Position numbers and translations under genes: made by a program. From an uncultured Bacilli bacterium (lineage in GTDB: Bacteria > Bacillota_I > Bacilli_A > RF39 > UBA660): 64,000 bases of DNA. Below are positions 42,240-50,555 of the stretch, piece by piece (within the stretch, counting starts at the first letter, position 1; the number at the start of each line of letters is the position of its first letter). Under the pieces are notes generated by a model. It made no database searches. It was not told the origin of the DNA and saw only the letters and a program-made list of their open reading frames with translations. The stretch is taken from contig CAKOPG010000004.1 of the NCBI GenBank assembly GCA_934098745.1, positions 24,946 to 88,945 on the forward strand, given 5' to 3'.

Positions 42240-44572
42240 TGAATAATAGTTTAATTAAGACAGTAAAAGAAAAGTCTAATTTTTTGTATAGTATTGCAGA
42301 AATATTGACAGGAGATTATAAGCCACATCAATATGGTGATGTTATGCTTCCAATGGTTGTTTTGAAAAGATTTGATGATGTTTTGAGTGATACGAAAGAT
42401 GCTGTTATTGAAGCAGCAAAAAAATATCCTGAAACATTTGCTAAAAGAGATTTTATATTGAAAGAAATATCAAAAAATAATTTTTATAATACAAGTAATT
42501 TTGATTTTAAAAAATTATTAAATGAACCTAATGATATAGAAGCTAATTTTTATAATTATCTTGATGGCTTTTCTGATGAAGTAAAAGATATAATGGAAAA
42601 ATTTAAAATAAAAGATCAAATTCAAAAATTAAGTGAACATAATATTTTATATTTAATAATTGATAAATTTAATGAACCTCAAGCAAATATGCATCCGTCT
42701 AAAGTAACAAATATAGAAATGGGCTATATTTTTGAAGAAATAATAAGAAGATACAATGAATTATCTAATGAAGATGCAGGACAGCATTATACGCCTAGAG
42801 AAGTTATTGAATTAATGGTTAATTTGGTGTTTGAAGATCAATCGGATTTAGCTGATGCCTCAAAAATAAAAACTGTTTATGATGGAGCATGTGGAACGGG
42901 TGGTATGTTAACTGGAAGCATGGAATACGTAAAAAAGCTAAACAGTTCTTCAAAATTATTATGTTATGGCCAAGAAATAGAAGATGCTACATATGCTGTT
43001 TGCAAAGCAGACATGCTAATTAAAGGAGAAAATCCAAATAATATTAGATTTGGTAGCACATTATCAAACGATCAATTTACAGGAGAAAAATTTGATTATA
43101 TAATTATGAATCCTCCATTTGGTAGAGACTGGAAAAAAGATAAGGAAAAAGTGGAAAAGGAAGCTGAAAAAGGAGCAGATGGTAGATTTTTTGCTGGAAC
43201 TCCACCTATTTCAGATAGTCAATTATTATTCTTACAAAATGCAGTTTCTAAAATGAAATCAGAAGGATCTAAAGTAGCAATCATTCATAATGGATCTGCA
43301 TTATGGAATGGAGAGGCAGGCAAAAGCGAAAGTGAAATCAGAAGATATATAATTGAAAATGATTTATTAGATTGTATTGTTCAATTGCCTACAAATTTGT
43401 TTTATAATACTCCAATAACAACATATATATGGATTCTTTCAAATAATAAACCTGTACACAGAAAAAATAAAATTCAATTAATAAATGCCGAATCTTTTTA
43501 TAAAAAAATGCGTAAAAGTTTAGGCGAAAAGAAAAACGAAATATTACCAAATCAGATTAAAGAAATAACAAAAATTTATGGAGAATTTGTACAAAACAAG
43601 TATTCAAAAATTTTTGAAAAATCTTTTTTTGGATATCAATTAATAAATGTACTTTTACCAAAATACGACGATAACAAAAATGTCGTTATGAAAAATAATA
43701 AAGTTGTTTTTGATAAGAAAAATAAAAATAAGGAGTTTATACCTTTATCAACAAATCCAATTGAATATTTTGAAAAAGAAGTTAAACCTTATTATGAAGA
43801 TGCGAACTTTGAAAAAGACGAAATAAAAATAGGATATTCCATTGACTTTGTAAAATATTTTCATGAGCCAATAAAATTTGAAAAAACAACTGAAATAATG
43901 AAAAAGATAAATCAAAATACTAACCTTATTGAAAACACTGTAAAAGATTTATTCGATGATGTAGAAGATGACAATATAAGCTTTAAAATTGAAAAGTATT
44001 TAAAAGTAAAAAGTTGCTTTGTGGTAGCTAAAGACAAAGCACATTTGGATGATCCGGTTATTCTCTCTTTAGCTCGTGATGGTGTTAGAATACGTGATAT
44101 ATCTACAAATGAAGGACAATTGGCAGATAGTTATTATGATTATAATCCAGTTAAGAAAAATGACTTGTTACTTAATCCAATGGACTTGGTTAGTGGGGCC
44201 AATTGTACTTTATCTGATAAAGAAGGTGTTATAAGTCCTGCTTATGTAAATTTAAGAAATAAAAAGGGCTATTATTCAAAATATTATGATTATTTCTTTA
44301 AAACTCAGTATTGGACAAGAAATTTCTTTGCTTGTGGTAAGGGTGTATCCTTTGATAATAGATGGACTTTGAATAATGATGCCTTAATGAATTATAAAAT
44401 TCCTGTTATTCCTTATGATACTCAGAAAAAAATTGCAGATGATTTAGATGTAAAGATAAATAAAATCAATAAAGCCAAAAAAGAACTTGAAGATCAAATT
44501 CAATTATTAGAAAGATATAAAAGATCATTAATTAATGAAAGAGTATTAGGAGAAGAGAAGTATGAATTATAA
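42239..44572 (+). CDS. hsdM: Type I restriction HsdM fused to a half-HsdS
   Basis: 777 residues against about 500 for HsdM. Residues 1-150 form the HsdM N-terminal domain; the methyltransferase core has GQHYTPREV, SAM motif ACGTGGM (217-223) and NPPF (291-294), giving N6-adenine methylation. The region after about 580 is specificity-subunit-like: one target-recognition domain (about 583-720) ending in IPVIPYDTQKKIADDLD and a coiled coil (about 730-768). Only one recognition domain is present and no separate hsdS exists. Two copies would have to dimerise, predicting a symmetric recognition sequence. HsdR starts within its last codons. Confidence 0.9.
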   Translation: MNNSLIKTVKEKSNFLYSIAEILTGDYKPHQYGDVMLPMVVLKRFDDVLSDTKDAVIEAAKKYPETFAKRDFILKEISKNNFYNTSNFDFKKLLNEPNDIEANFYNYLDGFSDEVKDIMEKFKIKDQIQKLSEHNILYLIIDKFNEPQANMHPSKVTNIEMGYIFEEIIRRYNELSNEDAGQHYTPREVIELMVNLVFEDQSDLADASKIKTVYDGACGTGGMLTGSMEYVKKLNSSSKLLCYGQEIEDATYAVCKADMLIKGENPNNIRFGSTLSNDQFTGEKFDYIIMNPPFGRDWKKDKEKVEKEAEKGADGRFFAGTPPISDSQLLFLQNAVSKMKSEGSKVAIIHNGSALWNGEAGKSESEIRRYIIENDLLDCIVQLPTNLFYNTPITTYIWILSNNKPVHRKNKIQLINAESFYKKMRKSLGEKKNEILPNQIKEITKIYGEFVQNKYSKIFEKSFFGYQLINVLLPKYDDNKNVVMKNNKVVFDKKNKNKEFIPLSTNPIEYFEKEVKPYYEDANFEKDEIKIGYSIDFVKYFHEPIKFEKTTEIMKKINQNTNLIENTVKDLFDDVEDDNISFKIEKYLKVKSCFVVAKDKAHLDDPVILSLARDGVRIRDISTNEGQLADSYYDYNPVKKNDLLLNPMDLVSGANCTLSDKEGVISPAYVNLRNKKGYYSKYYDYFFKTQYWTRNFFACGKGVSFDNRWTLNNDALMNYKIPVIPYDTQKKIADDLDVKINKINKAKKELEDQIQLLERYKRSLINERVLGEEKYEL

Positions 44573-47546
44573 AGAAATAAATTTCGAAGAATCAATTGAA
44601 AAATATTTAGTTACTAAGGGTGGATATCATATTAGTGATGGATTAGGATATGATAGATTAAAAGGATATAATCCTAAAGCATTAATTGATTTTATTGCAT
44701 CTACTCAAAATAAAAAATGGATGAAACTAATGTCTATCCACGGTGAATATACAAAGGATTATTTTTTAAAAAAGGTTGAAGAACAAATAAAGGAACATGG
44801 TTTACTTGCTACTTTAAGAGATAAAATTAAACTTGATGGTATGGAATTTAGATTGGTGTTTTTTAAACCTGAAACATCAATGAATCCAGAATTAGAAGAA
44901 TTATATGATGGCAATATATTAGAATGTGTAAGACAATTACATTATTCCATGGACAATGAAAATAGTGTTGACATAACTTTATTTGTGAATGGATTTCCAA
45001 TTGTAATAATGGAATTAAAAAATCAATATACAGGACAAGATATAAATAATTCAGTGCATCAATTTAAATTTGATAGAGATCCAGAAGAACCAATATTTAA
45101 ATTTAATGAGAGAAGCTTAGTATATTTTGGAGTTGATTTGTTTGAATGTGTAATGACTACTAAGCTTGCAAAAGGTGCAACTTATTTCTTGCCGTTTAAT
45201 CAGGGATCTAATGGTGCTGGAAATGTTGGTGGTGCAGGTAATCCAAATAATCAAAATGGATTTGGAACTTCATATTTATGGGAGAAAGTTTTATGTAAAG
45301 ATTCTTTATTAGAGATATTACAAAAATATATGCATTTAGATTATGAACCAACAAAATCATGGCGAACAGGAAAAATGATATTTCCGAGATATCATCAATT
45401 AGATGCAGTAACAAAACTTGTTGCAGATGCTAAAGAAAATGGTAGCGGAAAAAATTACTTAATACAACATAGTGCAGGATCAGGAAAATCAAATTCAATA
45501 GCATGGCTTGCATATAGATTGTCATCACTACATGATAATGATAATAATAAAGTGTTTGATTCAGTAATCGTTGTTACAGATAGAAAAGTATTAGATAGTC
45601 AACTACAAAATACAATTTATCAGTTTGATCATGTACCAGGAACAGTAGTTAAAATAGATAAAGGAAAAACTTCTAAAGACTTATTAGAAGCAATTAATGA
45701 TGGTAAAAAAATAATAATTACTACATTACAAAAATTCCCTAGAATATATACAGAAATAAATAGTGTAGATAAGAAATTTGCTGTTATAGTTGATGAAGCA
45801 CATTCTTCTCAAACTGGAGCTAGTGCTTCCAAATTAAAAGAAGGATTAGGAAATATTGAAGAAGTATTAGAAGAATACGCTAGAAATGAATTGGCTGAAG
45901 AAAACAATAGAGTAGAAGATGATGATCTTTTAATGAATGAGTTGGCTTCTCATGGAGATCATTCTAATATGTCATTCTTTGCTTTTACTGCAACACCAAA
46001 AGATAAGACATTACAAATATTTGGAACTAAATATCCAGATGGTAGCTACAGACCATATCATGTGTATTCAATGCAACAAGCTATTGAAGAAGGATTTATT
46101 CTTGACGTATTAAAAAATTATATGACATATGATATGTATTATAAAATTGTTAAAAGTGCTGCAGAAGATCCAGAAGTTAAAACTTCAAAAGGTATGAAAG
46201 CTATTGCAAGATATGAATCACTACATCCACATAATTTAAGCCAAAAAGCTGCAATAATGATAGAACATTTCTTGAATACAACAAGATATAAAATTGGTGG
46301 AAAAGCTAAAGCTATGGTAGTTACATCATCTAGATTACATGCAGTAAGATATTTAAAAGAATTTAGAAAATATATTAAAGATCATAACATAACAGATGTT
46401 GATGTATTAGTGGCTTTCTCAGGTGACTTAAATGATGATGGAGAGATAGTAAGTGAAGAAAAATTAAATATTGATTATAAAGGAAATAATGAACATATTA
46501 AAGAAAATCAATTACCAAAGAGATTTAATGAATCATATAACGTGTTAATTGTTGCAGAAAAATATCAAACAGGTTTTGATGAACCATTATTACATACAAT
46601 GTTTGTTGATAAGCCTTTATACGGTGTAAAAGCAGTTCAAACTCTTTCAAGATTAAATAGAACATGTCCAGGTAAGACTGACACATTTGTGCTTGATTTT
46701 GTTAATACTGCAGATGAAATTAGAGATTCATTTCAACCATATTATCAAGCAACTAATTTAACAGAAGGTGTAGATCCAAACAATGTTTATGCAATTTATA
46801 AAAGAGTAGAAGCATATAGATTATTTTCTGAGGATGAAGCTCTTGAGTTTGCAAAAGTATATTATAGTGGTAAAGAAGATATGTCTAAACTTAATTTCTA
46901 TTTATATCCTGCAAGAAAGAAATATATAGATATGAAAAAAGAGGATCAAAGAGAGTTTAAGTCTATTCTTCAAGCATTTATTAGAAGCTATGGATTTGTA
47001 GTTCAAGTGGCTAGAATGATGGATAAAGATATTCAAAGCAAGTATATTTTCTGTAAATATCTAAATAAAACATTACCTAAAGAACATGAAACAGTAATTG
47101 ACTTAGATGATAAAATAGAACTTGAATATTATAGATTAGAAAAGAAATTTGAAGGATCTATTGAATTGACTTCTGAAGAAGGAGAACTTAATCCTCCAAA
47201 AGGTATGATTGGTAAAAAAGAAGAAGAAAAAGAACCGCTAAGCGTTCTTGTTGATAAAATAAATCAAAGATATAAAACAAATTTTACCAATATGGATAAA
47301 GTTATGGAACAAATTACACAAGATTTCTTGGATGATGAAGAAATGGTAAATCTAGCTAAACATAACGATCCTGAGTCATTTAGAAAAGTATATAATGATG
47401 AATTCCAAAGAAAAGCCTTTAGAAGATATCAACAAAATACTGATATGTTTGAAAAAATGATGTCAGAACCAGGATATATGGAAGACTTTATGACAAGTAT
47501 GTTTAAGTTTATTTATGATAAATTAAAGAATAAAGAAGAAAAATAA
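44562..47546 (+). CDS. hsdR: Type I restriction enzyme HsdR
   Basis: 994 residues. The N-terminal nuclease domain has the PD-(D/E)xK half-motif VIMELKNQ near residue 150. The translocase follows: SAGSGKSNS (Walker A, about 304-312), VDEAHSS (about 407-413), FTATPKD, and motif VI-like SRLNRTCPGK. The helical C-terminal domain binds the methylase complex. HsdR cuts unmethylated DNA after ATP-driven translocation. It overlaps hsdM by 11 bp and ends in a terminator, so the operon is AbrB-like, hsdMS, hsdR. Confidence 0.93.
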   Translation: MNYKEINFEESIEKYLVTKGGYHISDGLGYDRLKGYNPKALIDFIASTQNKKWMKLMSIHGEYTKDYFLKKVEEQIKEHGLLATLRDKIKLDGMEFRLVFFKPETSMNPELEELYDGNILECVRQLHYSMDNENSVDITLFVNGFPIVIMELKNQYTGQDINNSVHQFKFDRDPEEPIFKFNERSLVYFGVDLFECVMTTKLAKGATYFLPFNQGSNGAGNVGGAGNPNNQNGFGTSYLWEKVLCKDSLLEILQKYMHLDYEPTKSWRTGKMIFPRYHQLDAVTKLVADAKENGSGKNYLIQHSAGSGKSNSIAWLAYRLSSLHDNDNNKVFDSVIVVTDRKVLDSQLQNTIYQFDHVPGTVVKIDKGKTSKDLLEAINDGKKIIITTLQKFPRIYTEINSVDKKFAVIVDEAHSSQTGASASKLKEGLGNIEEVLEEYARNELAEENNRVEDDDLLMNELASHGDHSNMSFFAFTATPKDKTLQIFGTKYPDGSYRPYHVYSMQQAIEEGFILDVLKNYMTYDMYYKIVKSAAEDPEVKTSKGMKAIARYESLHPHNLSQKAAIMIEHFLNTTRYKIGGKAKAMVVTSSRLHAVRYLKEFRKYIKDHNITDVDVLVAFSGDLNDDGEIVSEEKLNIDYKGNNEHIKENQLPKRFNESYNVLIVAEKYQTGFDEPLLHTMFVDKPLYGVKAVQTLSRLNRTCPGKTDTFVLDFVNTADEIRDSFQPYYQATNLTEGVDPNNVYAIYKRVEAYRLFSEDEALEFAKVYYSGKEDMSKLNFYLYPARKKYIDMKKEDQREFKSILQAFIRSYGFVVQVARMMDKDIQSKYIFCKYLNKTLPKEHETVIDLDDKIELEYYRLEKKFEGSIELTSEEGELNPPKGMIGKKEEEKEPLSVLVDKINQRYKTNFTNMDKVMEQITQDFLDDEEMVNLAKHNDPESFRKVYNDEFQRKAFRRYQQNTDMFEKMMSEPGYMEDFMTSMFKFIYDKLKNKEEK

Positions 47547-47570
47547 GTTCGTATTAATACGGACTTTTTT
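47545..47570 (+). terminator. Terminator after hsdR
   Basis: AAGTTCGTAT (47545-47554) pairs with ATACGGACTT (47557-47566) with one G-T pair, then TTTT. Confidence 0.7.
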
Positions 47571-47628
47571 GGTGTATTTAGGTAAAAAATGGTTTATTCT
47601 ATGTTATAATTTATATAGGTGATTACTT

Positions 47629-48015
47629 ATGATAATTAAAGTAGTAGCATGCTTAATTGAAAAGGATAATAAAGTTCTTATTGCAAAACGTTCAACAGGT
47701 GATCCTAATGTTTTAGGTAAATGGGAATTTCCAGGAGGAAAGGTAGAACCTGATGAGGATGAGAAACATGCCATTGAAAGAGAAATTAAAGAAGAATTTG
47801 AATTAGTAATAAAAGCTAACAATTATTTGATTAATAATATATGTGAATATCCAAAGAAAACTGTGGATTTAAGATTGTATAGTTGTGATTATATTTCTGG
47901 TGATTTTAAACTTCATGATCATTCAGAATATAAATGGGTAGAGAAAGATAATTTATTAGATTATGATTTAGCACCTGCTGATATTCCTCTTGCCAAATTT
48001 GTTAAGGAGAAATAA
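47629..48015 (+). CDS. Nudix hydrolase, MutT-like
   Basis: 128 residues. The Nudix box is GGKVEPDEDEKHAIEREIKEEF (G-x5-E-x7-R-E-x2-E-E), following KWEFPGG, which together is typical of (deoxy)nucleoside triphosphate pyrophosphohydrolases of the MutT type. ATG follows AGGTGAT and a TATAAT box. It lies 2 bp before the SRA-DUF3883 gene, so it may act with it rather than in general oxidised-nucleotide removal. Confidence 0.85.
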   Translation: MIIKVVACLIEKDNKVLIAKRSTGDPNVLGKWEFPGGKVEPDEDEKHAIEREIKEEFELVIKANNYLINNICEYPKKTVDLRLYSCDYISGDFKLHDHSEYKWVEKDNLLDYDLAPADIPLAKFVKEK

Positions 48016-48017
48016 TT

Positions 48018-49298
48018 ATGAGTACTTTAAGAGAAATTGTTTATAATTCAGTTATTGCTATTCACAGAAGAACTGGAAAAGAGTGGATCCCACTAAAAGA
48101 AATTTATGAAGAAGTTGATAAAAAACGAGATGTTGGCATAAACAATGGCGGTGCTTCAGTAAGGGCAGCATTAGAAACACATAGTGCACTATCAGAAGTG
48201 TTTTCTGGAACCGAGGAATATATCCTTAAAGAAAAAGGATCAGGTCTTTATAAATCTATATATTATGATCAAATAAAATTTATAAATAATATAAATATTG
48301 GGGATGTATTCACACGAGATCAATTAATGGCAATCTTTAAAATAAGTGGTCAGTCAGGCATAATGAAAACTAATTCATTAAATTGTTTAGTATTAACAAC
48401 ATCAGAAGAAAATGGTGTGTATGGTGATAGTACTGTTGAAAACGGATTTATTACATATACTGGTGAAGGATTAACTGGCGATCAAACTATTACAAAAAAC
48501 AATAAGACAATTTATGAGTCAAATGAAAATGATTTACCAATGTATTTATTTTCTAAAGATAATAATAAAAAATACATTTTTGAAGGGCAAGTTAAATTAT
48601 GTGCAGAGCCATATCAAGTTATAGAAAAAGACATAGATGGAAACGATAGACTCGTATGGAAATTTCCTTTATCAATTGTATATCCAAATGATTATGATTT
48701 CGAAAAAGACGAAAAGTTCAATGAAATAGTTTATGAGATAACTGAAATAGAAAGTAAAGTATATTCTGATATGATGGAAGAAGAAAATGATTTAGAATAT
48801 AGAGAAGGCAAAATAAATATCAGGAAATATAGAAAAACAGATAAAAAGATTCAAAGAACTAAGAAGCCAGATTATATAGCTGAAGAAATTATAAAAACAA
48901 ATCAAGGAATTATAAATGAGAAAGTTGTATATGAAAATGAGATTAAACGTCTAATGGAAGCTGAAGCAAAAGAGCAAGTTAGGAAAATGGAAGAATTCTT
49001 TGAAAATAAGAAAGAGAATGAAGGATTTGATATTTTATCATTTGAATTAAATGAAGATGGCGAATATGTTGAAAAATATATAGAAGTTAAATCAACAAAA
49101 GGTAATGAAGGAACACCAATTGATATTACAGCTGATGAAATAGATTTTGCAAAAAAACATATAGATAATTATTATTTATATAGAATAATTAATAGCGAAA
49201 GCAAAGATCGATATCTAAAAATAGTAAAAGGTAAAGATTTATTCAATAATGCTGATTACAATTTTATTCCAACGAGTTATAAAATATATTCAAATTAA
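48018..49298 (+). CDS. SRA-like/DUF3883 protein, putative modification-dependent restriction enzyme
   Basis: 426 residues with three parts. A winged-helix-like N-terminus (about 1-85; REIVYNSVIAIHRRTGKEWIPLKEIYEEV) comes first. A middle region (about 95-200; GDVFTRDQLMAIFKISGQSGIMKTN, GLTGDQT) resembles the SRA-type modified-base reader of McrA-like enzymes. The C-terminus (about 330-426) has FDILSFEL--KYIEVKSTKG, the D-ExK core of DUF3883, a PD-(D/E)xK nuclease relative. The combination suggests cleavage of DNA carrying modified cytosines. AAGGAGA lies at the end of the Nudix gene. It complements the type I system, which targets unmodified DNA. Confidence 0.75.
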   Translation: MSTLREIVYNSVIAIHRRTGKEWIPLKEIYEEVDKKRDVGINNGGASVRAALETHSALSEVFSGTEEYILKEKGSGLYKSIYYDQIKFINNINIGDVFTRDQLMAIFKISGQSGIMKTNSLNCLVLTTSEENGVYGDSTVENGFITYTGEGLTGDQTITKNNKTIYESNENDLPMYLFSKDNNKKYIFEGQVKLCAEPYQVIEKDIDGNDRLVWKFPLSIVYPNDYDFEKDEKFNEIVYEITEIESKVYSDMMEEENDLEYREGKINIRKYRKTDKKIQRTKKPDYIAEEIIKTNQGIINEKVVYENEIKRLMEAEAKEQVRKMEEFFENKKENEGFDILSFELNEDGEYVEKYIEVKSTKGNEGTPIDITADEIDFAKKHIDNYYLYRIINSESKDRYLKIVKGKDLFNNADYNFIPTSYKIYSN

Positions 49299-49328
49299 AA
49301 GTCCAGAAACATTAATTCTGAACTTTTT
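49297..49328. terminator. Bidirectional terminator between convergent genes
   Basis: AAAGT-C-CAGAA (49298-49308) pairs with TTCTG-A-ACTTT (49316-49326), flanked by A-rich and T-rich runs. Confidence 0.65.
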
Positions 49329-49569
49329 TATTTGATATAAAAGTAATTTTAGTTGCGATAATTATAATTCTATGAAGATCATCAATTTCAATATATCCTT
49401 TAATGCCAATTAAATCGTTTTCTTTAATATAATTATTTAGTTCTTTATGAAAACCTTTTGAGATATTTATTCTGACAATTTGATGATTTTCTAAGCCTTC
49501 GACCTTTAAGAGTAATTCTTCGCCTTCAATGCCTTTAAAGCATCCAGAAATAACAACGCTATTAACCAT
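49312..49569 (-). CDS. Small OB-fold, SSB-like protein
   Basis: 85 residues from ATG 49569, which follows AAAGGAGGA on the minus strand; the upstream in-frame ATG would overlap the promoter. Strands NSVVISGCFKGI, HQIVRINIS, DLIGIKGYIEIDD and IIIIATKITFIS match the core of single-stranded-DNA-binding proteins, without the acidic tail. Its promoter region shares 17 bp with the gene at 41889. A role in element DNA metabolism or host interference is possible. Confidence 0.65.
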   Translation of the reverse strand: MVNSVVISGCFKGIEGEELLLKVEGLENHQIVRINISKGFHKELNNYIKENDLIGIKGYIEIDDLHRIIIIATKITFISNKKVQN

Positions 49570-49592
49570 AATATCCTCCTTTTTAATAGTTG

Positions 49593-49609
49593 TTGTATTA
49601 ATCACTTAA
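49593..49609 (-). repeat. 17-bp shared promoter-region repeat, copy 2
   Basis: Identical to 41907-41923, and preceded on the minus strand by TTGACT at a spacing of 17 from GATTAA. Confidence 0.6.
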
Positions 49610-49612
49610 TTA

Positions 49613-49643
49613 TTGAAATTAGTCAAGTTATTTGTGGTATAAT
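49613..49643 (+). promoter_or_regulatory. Promoter of the 49671 gene
   Basis: TTGAAA (49613-49618) and an extended -10, TG-G-TATAAT (49635-49643). Confidence 0.55.
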
Positions 49644-49670
49644 AATTATTAAATTTTTGGGGGCGATATA

Positions 49671-50051
49671 ATGAGTCGAAAATATATAAGTAAAAGTTAT
49701 AACGGAAGAGGAATAGTAAGTATTGCAAGTTATTTGGTAAGACAGTTCTGTTTTCCTAATCCATTTTCTAATATAGTTAAAGATCCGAATACTGCTACAG
49801 TTGTTAACTGGATATGTGGTGGTATTTTTATTCCACTTGCATATATACTTACTGGCACATGGTATAAAGGTGGTGCTAAAGCAGTTGGTAGCTTTGGATT
49901 CTTTATTAATTATGCAATATTGACAGGTTTATTTTTATTGATAACTAAATTTATAACTAATGTTTATTTAGTAGCATTTCTATTTATTTCAGGGTATGCT
50001 ATGTTGTGTATAGTTGAAAGCAAATTGTTTGGAGAAAAGTATTCATTTTAA
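49671..50051 (+). CDS. Small membrane protein at the right end of the element
   Basis: 126 residues with about three hydrophobic segments (about 44-62, 70-92 and 97-115) and a basic N-terminus. ATG follows GGGGGCG. It is the last gene before the right direct repeat (29 bp away), a spot where elements often carry superinfection or exclusion genes. No family is recognised. Confidence 0.6.
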   Translation: MSRKYISKSYNGRGIVSIASYLVRQFCFPNPFSNIVKDPNTATVVNWICGGIFIPLAYILTGTWYKGGAKAVGSFGFFINYAILTGLFLLITKFITNVYLVAFLFISGYAMLCIVESKLFGEKYSF

Positions 50052-50079
50052 GAGTTAGTAGAATAGGTGCTAATTCTTT

Positions 50080-50105
50080 TTTTAGGTACAATTTAGGTAC
50101 AAAAA
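50080..50105 (+). repeat. Right direct repeat, putative attR core
   Basis: 26 bp, identical to 34279-34304, lying 29 bp after the last element gene. Confidence 0.7.
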
Positions 50106-50238
50106 TACTAAAAAACCACGGTAAATGACGGTTTATACCAATATAAAAAGGCCCGTATTTAAAGGGTTTAACACAATTTGGCCTCTTCTAACTGAAGAGA
50201 GCAGGCCCCCTGAAGAGAGCGAAAGCTCTCATTTTTTT
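50106..50238 (+). other. Hairpin-rich stretch with a duplicated terminator motif
   Basis: CTGAAGAGAGC occurs twice (50192-50202 and 50210-50220). GGCCTCTTC (50180-50188) can pair with either copy, and the second copy continues into GAGAGC-GAAA-GCTCTC and ATTTTTTT, a terminator (50215-50238). Mutually exclusive pairing would resemble an attenuator. No reading frame is present. Confidence 0.4.
50206..50238 (+). terminator. CCTGAAGAGAG-type terminator, copy 2
   Basis: CCCCCTGAAGAGAGC (50206-50220), GAAA loop, GCTCTC, then ATTTTTTT. It shares 15 bp with 34194-34208. Confidence 0.75.
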
Positions 50239-50550
50239 ATCAGTTTTACTAGGTTTATTATCTAATTTAATATTATCATTTAAAGTATTAATTATATTAT
50301 TTAATTTATTTTTGTATAAAAATAGATAAAATACATCATTTGTGATATAATTATTTATGAAAAAATAGCACTGTAAATAAAATAGAGAAGAAGATACAAT
50401 TATTAGTAAACATATGGTAAAATTAAGAATTCGATTCAATTTATCATGAAAGAAAATATATGGAGTAAAAAGTATCTTTTGAAGATATACCAAGATTAAT
50501 ATAGACACAGTGAATAATTGGATTAAAAAAATAAATGATTGGAGTTGAAT
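50239..50550. other. Gene-free AT-rich stretch
   Basis: About 310 bp before the MBOAT gene with no convincing gene or RNA structure. It is very AT-rich, and a minus-strand frame here is judged spurious. Confidence 0.5.
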
Positions 50551-50555
50551 AATGT

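Larger units (their letters stand above)
34279..50105. mobile_element. Satellite-like integrative element with defence cargo (about 15.8 kb)
   Basis: It is bounded by a 26-bp perfect direct repeat (34279-34304 and 50080-50105). It encodes a tyrosine integrase, a divergent CI/Cro-like regulatory region, a phage replisome-organiser protein, a probable helicase loader and an HNH protein. No terminase, portal, capsid or tail gene is present. The rest is cargo: a Fic module, a DUF3800 pair, type I restriction-modification, a Nudix hydrolase and an SRA-DUF3883 protein. The layout resembles phage-inducible satellites, or a prophage whose structural genes were replaced. The boundaries are inferred from the repeat. 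Confidence 0.7.

Noticed and set aside
50188..50508. Minus-strand frame of 106 codons with hydrophobic stretches
   Set aside because: It starts at GTG without a ribosome site, runs through the terminator hairpin at 50206-50238, and its hydrophobicity is explained by AT-richness.
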